A stretch of DNA of 64,000 nt from the NCBI GenBank assembly GCA_004194705.1, contig SADC01001100.1:124001-188000 (forward strand), read 5' to 3'. This DNA is from Ditylenchus dipsaci. Taxonomy: Eukaryota > Nematoda > Chromadorea > Rhabditida > Anguinidae. A program made the translations under genes and the position numbers. The notes below the pieces were generated by a model. That model saw nothing but the letters and a program-made list of their open reading frames with translations, made no database searches and was not told where the DNA came from. Shown here one piece after another: positions 45,667-57,300 of this stretch. The stretch's first letter is position 1. Each line of letters begins with the position of its first letter.

Positions 45667-46004
45667 ATGTGCAAAATCTCTTTCCTGGTGCTTGTTGTGC
45701 TGGCTGTGAGTGTAATGTTGACAAGAGTGAGTGCTCAGGTGTATTACTGGCCGTACTCCTCCTACTCCAGCTACCCCTCCCATTCCGGCTACTCGTCCTA
45801 CCTTCCTACTCCAGCTACCCCTCTTACTCCAGCTATAACTACCCCTCTTACGGTGGCGGATACCCCAGCTACGACTACTCCAATTACTACAATGGTTATG
45901 GAGGAGCAAGTGCTTATACTAATCCCTACTCCTACTCTTCCTACTACAACTATTATGGCAAACGAGCAGCTGGTTTGGTGACTAACTTGGCAAGGATGCC
46001 TTGA
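45667..46004 (+). CDS. Secreted Tyr/Ser/Pro-rich peptide precursor, one-base frame break
   Basis: MCKISFLVLVVLAVSVMLTR is a strong signal peptide. The mature part begins QVYYWPYSSYSSYPSHSGYS in this frame and continues in the next frame as Tyr-Ser-Ser-Tyr/Pro-Ser-Tyr repeats with YSYSSYYNYYGKRAAG near the end and a TGA at 46002-46004. One base is missing near 45808 (a CCT codon reading as CT), because both halves encode the same repeat. The GKR motif is a dibasic cleavage site with amidation Gly, as in neuropeptide-like or antimicrobial precursors; a structural Tyr-rich secreted protein is the alternative. The AG of tgtttttag lies 28 bases before the ATG and AATAAA follows 40 bases after the stop. 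Confidence 0.6.
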
Positions 46005-46043
46005 CCGTTAAAAACATATGAGAAAGACTACTAGCAACGAAAT

Positions 46044-46049
46044 AATAAA
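46044..46049 (+). terminator. Polyadenylation signal AATAAA
   Basis: Follows the Tyr/Ser-rich secreted gene by 40 bases. Confidence 0.6.
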
Positions 46050-46993
46050 CAGCCTAAAACCTCAGCCAATTATTTGTTTTTGTTTACTAATGAGTTTTAT
46101 CATTTATTTTCATACGATAAATAAATATTTTACATAGCTATATATATCAAAATCTTCAATGAAGAACAAATTTTGGACACAGAAGGGGACGATTTGTGAG
46201 AAAATTTGTATTATTCTCAACAGAATACCATATTTTTTCTAACAGTGAACACGGGTCTTTAATCTTTCAACCCCCGAAAATCAAAAAATTTGAAATTGAA
46301 CTCTAAAGGGCAGGTGCCCCCGTCACCGAAGTTTATTTATCGGCCCACCCCCATCAAGCACTGAATAAAATGACCGAATTTTATTTGGTTCTCTCCCCCA
46401 TCCGTCAGAAGTTCCTGCGCACGCCACTGCTTACATGGTACTATCATTAATGTGACTTTTAAAAAGTGTGAAAAAAATATAAATAAGGCTAGTGCTCGGC
46501 CGAAACTTCGACTTGTCTTCATTTTTCGAAAGAAAAAATATATCAGGAACCACGTGTTTCATTAAAAAAAACCGTTCTTTCAGAAAAACGACTCGCAAAA
46601 CCTTAATCTTGCTACTTTTTCGGACAAACCAACATAGACAACTAGTAAAAATTCACAAAAATTAGGATATAAAAATGTCGTTCCCAACTGAAAATCGAAT
46701 TTGTGGGGAAACCAATCGATTACTTTTTTTCCAGATTGTCATTGCAAAGCACAGCCCCGCTGCAATCTCTGCTTTTTACATATTTTTGTACTTTTTAAAA
46801 GGACCCCAAACATTTTTGTTTTTCAAGTCAGTTTTTTTTTTCGCTTTAGAATAGACGTAAGCATTGGATAGAATGACCTTTATTTCATTGGTTGCAAATT
46901 AGATAGCCAACTATTCTTAAAGGGCCATTGCCGTCTCCGACAACGGTTGTCCCCGCCAATTCAATTTTTTTTCTGAACCATTCAACTTCTTTA

Positions 46994-47179
46994 CAGTCGA
47001 ACCTCTTTATAGTGACACCCCTGGGGACCGACCCCTAGTTGTCACTATATCCAGGTGTCACTATATCGGGTGTCACTATATCCTATTTAGTTTCTTTGTC
47101 GGCCAACCAAATCGGGCTTGGGGTGTCACTATATCAAGGGTGTCACTATATCGGGTGTCACTATAAAGAGGTTCGACTG
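46994..47179. mobile_element. Tigger/pogo-type MITE (family A), short copy
   Basis: TA-flanked CAGTCGAACCTCTTTATAGT and ACTATAAAGAGGTTCGACTG, with repeated ggtgtcactatatc words inside. The inner 'aaaagttcgttccc' block is missing, so it is an internally shortened form. Confidence 0.7.
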
Positions 47180-47189
47180 TACGAATTTT

Positions 47190-47700
47190 TGGCGCTAGTA
47201 GCGAATACCCCCCCCTCCCCCAACAATTTTTTTTCAAAATCAGGTTTCAACCACTTTTAAGTAATTCTTATGCGCTGAAAACGATGAAAAAATGTTTTTC
47301 GGCATTTTCTAACTTTAAAAGTTGATTTTTGAGAAAAAAATTTTGACCAAAATTGGACTTTTTGCCTTGGGAGACCAAGGTATTCTACCTCATTTTGTCA
47401 CTGGAGCTAGGCAAAAAGAGTCTCCATGCGCATTTTATGATCAAGAGTCCTGCTCGGAAATATGTCTAAGGTAAGTGAGTGCGCGCATCTCTAACTCTCA
47501 AGCCCCTGCGCCCCGAAGGGGTGCAGGGGGATTTTGGTCAAAAAAAAAATCGAATTTTGGTCAAAAATTTTTTTTCAAAAATCAACTTTTTAACTCAGAA
47601 AATGCCCGAAAACACATTTTTCATCGTTTTCAGCGCATAAGAATTACTTAAAAACGGTTAAAACCTGAATTTGAAAAAAAAAATTGTTGGCGGTATTCGC
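47190..47700. mobile_element. C-run element plus family F fragment
   Basis: tttttggcgctagtagcgaa and C8 run at 47190-47215, then a mirror of aatcaggtttcaaccacttt at 47650, with a family F core (tctaaggtaagtgagtgcgc, caagcccctgcgccccgaag) at 47440-47530. Confidence 0.55.
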
Positions 47701-48325
47701 TACTAGGGTCGAATTTTTCAACTTGGTTTCTAACAAAACCGTACCTTAAATTCTAGGCCTTATTTTGTTTAAAAACCAAGTTGAAAAATCCGTACAAAAG
47801 TTGAATGATTAGGCACGAGAATTTGAATTGCGGGAGACAATTCAAAACAGGTGGCAATGGCCTTTTGACTTCGAAAAATATCGATTTCAAATTAGGAGGT
47901 GGATTTTTCACAAAATTAGCGGGCAGAATTGAATAATATACTTTTTTTCATCAATAAATACTCAAAAGGAACCTTTTATAAACCTACTTTTTTGTTTTGG
48001 AATATTACTTTTTTTTTAAATTGCACCGCAGCCCATAAATTTACTTTCTTTTTTCTCAACAACAAACTATCAAAAGACACCTAAAGTCCAATCAACCTAA
48101 GCGACTTTTTATTCTTATCTTTCTTTTGCTTGTCTCAGCATTTGTTCGTTCTTTTTTAACTAATATTACTACTGATAACATATCAATATAGGGACACATA
48201 ATATGCTGTCTAAGCACCATCAATGACTGAGACAGTATAGGATTATAGTCCCCCCATTGAGTAGGGTCATCACTACCTCTCATCAACCATTCCCAAAAAA
48301 TTACCTTTTGGGGTAAGTAGCAACC

Positions 48326-51300
48326 ATGGCTAGCCATAGTCCCTCTAAATGTTTGCTACTTATTTTTGGCGTGTGTTTTCTATTTTTGGGAGTAGCTGAA
48401 TGCTCGAGCAACTGGAGAAAGAACTGCTCAGAAATTCTGACAATGGATTCGGCTTTGAGTCATCAGAGTCCAGCAGGACTTTGAGGACAAGGTATCTTAG
48501 ATTAGGGCATATTCTTTTGTTAATTGCATATTTATGTGCTTAGAAGGAGGCAGCAGTATACCTCCAGCGAGGGTGGCTATCAGACTAGTAGTAGTAGCAA
48601 TGGGCCAACTACCGCGTGTTGAGCATTTGCTACAACATGGACACCCATTTGCTATACCAAACTGAGGGAGAGGTCTGTGACAATAAAATCGCCACTGGCA
48701 AATACATCAACAATGTCAACACTACAGGGTAGGTATACTGGACAGGGACTATTTATAAGGGTGTCTCGACCAAAGTTGTCCACGGACCGGAACGGCCTGA
48801 AAAGATTGCGGGGCGCCCAATAAGCCCGTTAAGAGTAATATTCATCTCGCGGCTTCATATGTGTTCGCACCGTTCCTAAAAATTGCCTTGGTCCGCCCTG
48901 TCGTTTTTTTGCAAATTTTGTGTAAATACTTTTTTCCAAAATCTCTAATTACAACAAATTTTTGTTATTGCACATTTGCTCAAACACTAAGATTATATTT
49001 TTGGCTTTATGTTTGTTAGATTTATGAAAGGCATAATATGGTTTCTGGTTCAAGAAAAAAGCTGAAATATGCCTCGGAAAAGCTGAAATGTGCTACCGAA
49101 AAATAATAATTTTATTTCGTGGCACATTTCAGCTTTTTCGAGACATATTTCAGCCTTTTTGACGAGTTTTCCGTAGCATATTTCAGCTTTTTCGTGAACC
49201 AAATGAGTATAAGCCCTTATAAAACATATATTTGACTAAAAGTACATATTTTCGGCGAAATAATGTGAAAAAGATTACAAATAAGACAAACAACGTAGAA
49301 ATATACGAAAAGGAAACAAAAAAGAGAAATAATTTGCAAAAAAAACAAAGGGACCAGTGCAAATTTAAAAATATCCAAATAAAAGCAACAGGCCAACCAA
49401 ACCAAATTTTTTTGTGACGGCTGCAGACACATGTAGAGGCATCTCGCCATTTTCAAAAATTCGTCTTTTTTAAAAAAAATTTTTTATTTTTCCACTTACA
49501 GCTTTTTAATTGGTATCATTGCGATGTTATTGAGTTTTCAGGATGCAAGCTAACCAGCATCAAAAAGCATGAATCTAAAAATTTTTATGTTACCGTAGGT
49601 TACCGTATTTCTTCTAATAGCTCCCCCGGGGGAGTTATTTTTTGGATGCCCGAAAATCGGAAAAATTTGAGGTCGATCTCAAGATTTTGGGTGAAAATTT
49701 AAAATCGAAAAAGCGGAATCGGTAGAGCTCGTGGGAGTTAAGAAACGTATAAAACAGCTTCGCCAAAAATATTTCTGGGTTGAGATATAGGTCCTCAAAG
49801 TTAAGGGGGAGTTATTAGAGCAGGGGGAGCTATTAGAGGTAATACGGTATATGCAGTTTATATCACAGGCAACTCTGGCCGGTCCAGGCTTAAATTTTAA
49901 GAATCGCTCCGGGTCGGGTCGAAATTTTTAAGACCCGGGCGGGTCTGGACGCCCAATTTGGGCCCGTGGACAAGTCTGATCTAGAGACAAAGGCGGAAAA
50001 AATGCACCAGAGTTTACTATTTTGACTAATGAACTTATCCCATATTTCTGAGATTTAGCGTATTTCAAGAAATTCATACACTTTAAGTGGATTGGAGATA
50101 CCACTCCAAATTTTCAAGGAATTCAAAAAGTCAATTATCTGAACAAATAGTTTTGCGACATTTTGGCCACCTTTTTTTTCAGATGGGGCAACCTGGAGAT
50201 TGAGACCTTCAAAGGGTTTGAGCCTGAAATCCAGGTAAGTTAATTTTTAGCTTTGCTTTTATCTCAATTGTTAAATTTGAGGCGTACGCTGCTGGAGTGC
50301 TTGAAGGTGCCTAGACATACTTTTTTCTAAAAATAATTAAGCCGAAATATCGTATTGTAGGAATACTGACAGAACTGCAGATCAGGTATCACTATATGAA
50401 CACAGGTAAATGGCTATATATGGCCTTGTGTGCCTATATCCCCTATATTTAGTGCAAGGCATGTGCAAAGGTTTTAAAACCTACTGCCGCAAGCTATATT
50501 CCTACTTGAGCAAGAATATGGTAAGCTAATTTGTAGATTACTACTTTATTGAAGATCCTCTGGAGAGAAGTTCTTATGAAAAATAAAATTTTTTTGTGAT
50601 AGTGATCTCAAAAGACAAGCACAAGAACATTATGTAGCTTTGATTTTCAGGCATTTAAAAAATTGCAATTCTGATATTGATTGTCCCACTGCAAGTTTTA
50701 GGTTATGGTCACAACCTTGGTCTTGGTCAACTTTTTTAAACTTCTTTTGTGGCCAGGGATGATTTTTTCTAGTATCATTTTTATGTTTTTTATACCAAAC
50801 AATAGCTCAGGAACTGAGCTTTTTTCTACATCAAAAAACTGGGAGGGTATATTCCAGTAGCTTTTTTGGGAGGGTATATTCCAGTAGCGTCAAAAAACTT
50901 TTAATTAATATAGCAGAAGTGCGTGTAATAATACAAAAGTCATAGGTTGGTCGATGTCGAGATCGATGTACATCATATATATTTTTGTTGCATTTTTTGG
51001 AATATTTTTAATACACAAAAAAGCTTAGATCCTAAGCTATTATTTGGTATGAAAAAAATAAAAATGATGTCAGAAAAAATCATCTCTGGTCACAAAAGAA
51101 GTTCAAAAAAGTCGACCTCGACATCAAACAAGACCAAGGAGTGTGACCAGGGGGTTAATTTTTCACCAGTTTTGTCAAGAATTTTGAAAATATCTTTGTC
51201 AATTTCTAAAATTTCAAATTTGAAAAATGCATATCAGCTAAATTTGTCATTTCCGGTAGATGAATTAATATAATTATGTACACTGTTCCAACATTCTCAG

Positions 51301-54300
51301 GACTGGATCCACAGCCAAGTGCTGGAAAAGCCGAAGACAGACATCTATTGGCGTCAAGTCAACTTGACTTTTACCCAACTGACTGGAATATTCGATGGCT
51401 ACATGAAGTACAAACTCAAGCCAGCAGTTCGCTTCGAGATCACCAACATACTGTAATACATTGAGTACCCTGTTGAACACTGTCATTGCTTCTCTATTTC
51501 AGCAAGCTGCAATTGTCAGGAGGAACTGTTTGATTTGACCAAATTCTTGCAGAAGAAACCGGACAAAGAACATGATGACCCAGATCCTGGCAAGTGCTCA
51601 GGCTTAGTCAAGGTGACTGATGGAAATAAGGGTGGTTTTTATACATCTTTCAAAAATTACTGAAAAGGCGTGAAAAATTGTTCGAATGTATCTTGATTAG
51701 GGTTAGCGAAGCGATTCTTCGTTTTCCCTAATCTTGATGATCGACCATCACACAAAAGCAGGGATGGCAATCGTATTTTTTTTTAAAAGATTTGTAATTT
51801 TTTCGGAGACCCTAAATCTTTTTTTTTTTGAAGTTTTATATCAAAATCTTTTTTAATTCTAATTCTCTTTCTTTTTAATTCAAAATGTACTTTTTCTAAA
51901 ATTTTCAGCCCCGTCCTTACACAAAAGTGAATTTTGTGAAATTAACCCAGTTAACTGTACAAAAGTGGACGGTAGATCAGTATTTTAAAAGTGACAATGA
52001 GAATGAGAAGAACTTTTTTGGCCCTAGACTGTTTGGGGACCAAAACAAAAATCCTACATACCACATCGGCACTTTTTTATTTACTTAGAAAAAATATGCA
52101 ATTTTTGTATGTAATGTGAAAAACACGATTTTTGCTTGGCCCCTAGTGGTTTTCGCCATCTAGGCCCATTCACAGACAAGGACCCTAACCACAGGGTAGA
52201 CCAAGCGAAAAATCCTTTTTTGGCATTATACACCAAAAAAAATTATATATTTTTTTGAGTTGGTTGGCGTTGACAGATTTTCGGGACTCAATCTGTAAAA
52301 AGAGTCATGGAATTTTAAAGTTTCAAATTTCTTGGGACACCCTGTAATTTATAATAGGGGTGGTTAAGATGGTGAACTACCCGAAATTTTCGGGTCAGAT
52401 GTTCTTTGATGGCCTAAAAACAAGGTCAGGGTGTCATTAATCTGGGCTGTTGTTAATCCGAGCGTCCACTGTGCTATAATATTTGCAGATTTGCTGATGT
52501 CGCATGTGGCCATGTCTGGCTATAACACCATGAACCGTGTGCTGAAAATGTACAAATTTTCTTTTGGTGAGTGGCCTAACTTATTCCAATAAATGACTCA
52601 GCCATTGCTTGTAGACGAAGAATTTGTACCTGGCCACACTTACTCATTTTCTGGCTATGCTGGAGCCCTTGCTTCAGCTGATGACTACACCCTAGTCAGC
52701 TCTGGACTGGTGCAATGGTTTTTAGCTTTATAACCAAAATATATATTCTCTTATTACAGTTGTCTATTGAAACAACCATCAGTGTGTTCAACACTTCTTT
52801 GTATTCTGACAAATACATCAAACCTGAGGGTCAACTGCACTGCTGGGTGCGCTCTATTATAGCAAACCAACTGGCTAGGTAAATGTATTATTCATTGCAA
52901 AAAAACTGCTAGCTATATAAAAAAACTTTTAGAACAGGCAAGGAGTGGACAGACATATTTGCACGCTACAACTCTGGCACTTACAAGTAATATTTTTCAA
53001 TAAAATTCAAGTTTTTTTGACTATTCAAATTACTGAACAAAGTCACTATTTTTACTATTTGCAAAAATCTGCACAAGTAAAGAAATAGAACAGGCAAAAT
53101 TGTCAGTTTCTAGGTCGAAAGGTGTCGGTTCAATTAACAATTTATACTTACAGTCGACTCATATTTGTCTTACGTACTTTTTCTGGGGTCTGGGACATAT
53201 ATTTAGGCACTCTTTACTTAAGTTTTAAAAAGGAAATTTATGGGGGGGGGGTATTCACTGCTAGGGTAGACAAGCCCATCTATTTCCAAAAAGCAAAATA
53301 CAGTCGAGTCCCTCTATAATGCCACCACCGAAAGTTCGTTCCCGCTTAGGGTCCAACATTTTTTTACCCTGATTTTTGAAGACTTTTGCCAAAATTGATT
53401 CGCCAGTCTAGTCTAACCAGTCCTTTCTAAAAATGAAAATTGCTTTTCCAATAAGATCCGCAGTTCCCGCTATAACGGCACCTCTTTTTGAAAATAGGGT
53501 AGCGTTATAGAGGGAACCACGGATCTTATTGGCAAAGCAATTTCTATTTTTAGAAACGAATAGTAAGTCAGAATCTCTATGATATTTTAGACTAGACTGG
53601 AGAATCAATTTTGGCAAAAGTCTTCAAAAATCAGGGCAAAAAAGTGTCGGACCCCAGGCGGAGACGAACTTTTTGGGTGGCACCATGGAGAGACTCGACT
53701 GTATCGGACCTTATTCTGTTTAGGTGGAAGGTGGGTTTTTGGATTTTTGCCGTTTTTTCGTATTTTATTTATTAACTAACTTCCCTGTCGGAAATAAATA
53801 CAATCAAACATCAAAATATGACACCCTTTTGGGACTAGGCCTGGGCATCATAATATCGAGGTCTCAATCAAGGCTAAGCTTTTTACCGAGACCGGGTTGT
53901 CATAGGATCGAGATTTAACTGTACTTATGATTCTGTTGGAATGCATAATTTTGTATTTATAGCAATCAGTGGACTGTGCTGGACTACAAACTATTCAAGG
54001 TTTTCCTAGCACAACCTAAATGTGTACTTAGTCTAAATTTGTGTTGCAGCCAGGCCAGGAATTACCAAACAATGATCTTTTGTGGATTTTGGAGCAGGTA
54101 ATTGCATAAAATATTATTTATTAAAATTTGCTAACTTTTCATGTAACTTAGGTGCCTGGTTACACGTAAGCCAAAAAAACTATTTTAGTTTTCAAATGGT
54201 TTTTTATGTAATGTTTTAGAATGAGCAGAGATGTGACCTGGTTCCTAAGAAAGTACAGATACTGGCCGAGCTACAACATACCCTTCCTCAACAAAATCAG

Positions 54301-57300
54301 CAGATTGAGGCAAATTGTTTAAAACGATTTTAAAAGTAATTAACAAGGGAAGCGTTTAAACTCTTATGAACAGCCTCCTTATTTTTGGTCGCCCTTAAAT
54401 AAGAAAACTTTAACACTTTTCCAAACTTTTTTCGATGCGCTGAAGATGAAAAACAGGCGCATAGCCATTACGTTTTGCAAAAATACGGGGATTTGGTCAC
54501 GGGGGAGGGGAGAATCTAAAAAAAAAATTACGGGGGATTTACAGAGACGGGAGATTGGAGATCGCGGAGGATTCACGGGGGATGGGATCGGATGGAGTAA
54601 ATATAGGGCTTGCCAAGTTTCTGAACAACCTTTATTGGAAACGGAAAAAGGAATCGAAAAATTGGAATAACGAAACAAATTTTCAAGTAAGACGAGACCG
54701 CATTTAAGACTCACTGTCAGATTCGAACTAAAATTAACAAAAAGGTGCTAACTTGAAAAGGAATTATTCCTGGCAGTTCCCCGGGACCAAGAAATCCCAA
54801 AAATTTGTTTTTAGTTAAATCCAATAGTGGCTACAAGCCTGAATAAATGAGAAAACGTTAATAGTAACTGGGAATATATAGGAAGTTTGCAGGGGACAGT
54901 TCAAATGGTTCAAATAATAGTAAACTGTGAAGTTTATGGTTGTTGACTTTATAGTAGGAAATGAAACGAAAATTTGAAAAAAACCAATTTCGACGGTCAT
55001 TGTCCAGTGCTTAGAGATGTTATATATGTCATATTGAAAAGAGATTTCAAAAAATATTTTGACGCAAATTTGACTTGTAGTTGTTGTCAGATAAATTACG
55101 GAAACAGTCTACCGTATTTTCTCCATTAAACAGTCCCTCTCTAATAAACAAGCCTCATCGACTTTGAGGGCTTATATCTCAGCTCAGAGTAGATATTTCG
55201 CAAAGCTGTTCATGCATTTTCTTAACTCCCACGAGCTCTAGCGATTCCATTTTTCAGATTTTGGTTGAGCACGCAAAGATCTTGAGATCGACCTCAAAAT
55301 TTTCAGACTTTCGACAGTAACAATAAATGGGCTGGCCCGTTAAATAGAGAAAATACAGTAATTTTGTTTTATAAGTTATTCAACTTGTATCACTTTCAGT
55401 ATGTTTGATGTAAAAGCACAAGAAAATGATTGGTGGAGATGGGGTATAACTTCACTATACTTGCCTAACTCAAAAAATATTTTTTATATTGTTTCTAGGA
55501 TATTGTCCACGAGCCAGAATTTTCCATCGAGACCATCACAAAGTCGTGGACTTGGACTCTCTCAAAGACTTGATGCGGTGAGTACGGGATTATTATAAAC
55601 GAAAAAAGAAAATTCAAATTTCACATGTAAAAAATAATATTTTTTACAAAAATTTTGGATTGTCTAGAAAGCCTTGTATTGACAACAATTCCTGGTTTGT
55701 CTCTTCGATGGGTTTCAAAATTTGTATTTTATTAAAATTGCCAGTAATTTGTTAGTGGGTTGCACAATAGAAATTTAATCAAAAAATTATGCAGCTAAAT
55801 TATCTGATGGGTAACAAATAAAATAATTTTCTTCTAATATTCAAATTCTGGACCTCATCAAAGAATTTTAGAATCATTATTATGATAAAACAAATTTCGA
55901 AAGCTGTGTCGAAAGCTTGTTAATACCAGATTTTTTAGACAACCTAATATGTAAAAAAAAATAGTAATATATTTTTTCAAAACACTTCCAATAGCCGATT
56001 CTGAAAATTATTTTAAAAAGTCACTGTTTCCAGCTATAACGACTACACTCATGATGACTTCAGCAAATGTACTTGCAGTCCACCATACACAGCCGAAGGT
56101 AGATGGTTGTCCCCTAACATAACTTTTCTTAATTATAATGTAAACATATTGACAGCCGCCATATCAACCAGGGGTGATCTGAATGATCCCAATGGCACTT
56201 ATGCTCTTTCAGGTAATAATAACAGAGTACTAATTAATGCGCAATTTGTGTCCGTGACAACATGGTTACTACTATAGTTATTTGAACCAGAAACTCGTAT
56301 TTGAACAAAAAAAATCGTATTTGATATTTGAACCAGAAACTCAACTACACGAAAACTCTAGTTAATACACATTCATAATTAACCATCGATTTCATTCAAA
56401 TTGTGGTGCATACTAGAGTTAGCCCGAAATTCCGGTTCCGGTTTACCAGAATTCCGGCCCTTTTTGGATTCCGGTTCCGGTTTTCACAAAATTAAAATTC
56501 CGGTCCCGCTTCCGGTCTAAATATCAATTCCGAGCCTAGCTCTATCATAATTTCGCTCTTGCTCGGCTGATTTTTAAACGCGTATTTTCAACGCTTGAAC
56601 GAATTTTTTGTGTTAAATTTACAAATAAACAAAAAATCATGTAAAGCAGCAGCTATTTTTATTCAAATACAGGTTTTTGCGGCTCTGGTTTCAGTTACGG
56701 CAACAGTGATATTTCTGTTTCGATTCCGGTTTCGATTTTTACAAAACTCAAATTTCGATTCCGGTTCCAGTTTCAGCAAAAGTAAAATTTCCGTTCTGGT
56801 TCCAGTTTTCAGAAAACTAACATTCCGATTCCGGTTTCGCTTTCGGTCTAAATATTGATTTCAAGCCAACTATAGTGCACACCAGTGCATTGCAGTAAAA
56901 AAAGCAGAATCATAAATATCTTACTCTTCTGAAAACGTTCTGTTAGCGTTCTACCTGAAATTTTTCTGCCTAGTTTAAAAAACGCAAATTTTTTTCTCTC
57001 TCCCAAAACATTTTCTTGTCGCTAAAACCAGGTTTGGCAGGGTTTGAAACGGATTTTAGCGACAAGAAAAAGTGTTTTGGCGACAGAATTTTTTGACAGT
57101 TTTATGAAGTAGTATAAGATCATAATTGACATGAAACAAGTGAAAACAGAGCTGGTTCCTAAAAAATTGTTGGCTCTAGTTAAGAATCGGTCCCATTTTT
57201 CGCGTTGGTCCCTCCTGTTGTTTTTTTCGAAATTTTTTGATTTTTTTGTGTGTTAGTTGGTCTCAAGCCCCCTGCGCCCCTTTCGGGGGCGCAGGGGCTT

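Larger units (their letters stand above)
46921..47864. mobile_element. TTAA-type foldback (family C) split by nested elements
   Basis: TTAA at 46917-46920 is followed by AGGGCCATTGCCGTCTCCGA; the right end reads ggtggcaatggccttttga near 47850-47866 with an eroded TTAA. The family C text tttttcaacttggtttctaa and complement lies at 47706-47785. A family A MITE (46994-47179) and a family F/C-run composite (47190-47700) sit inside. Confidence 0.6.
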
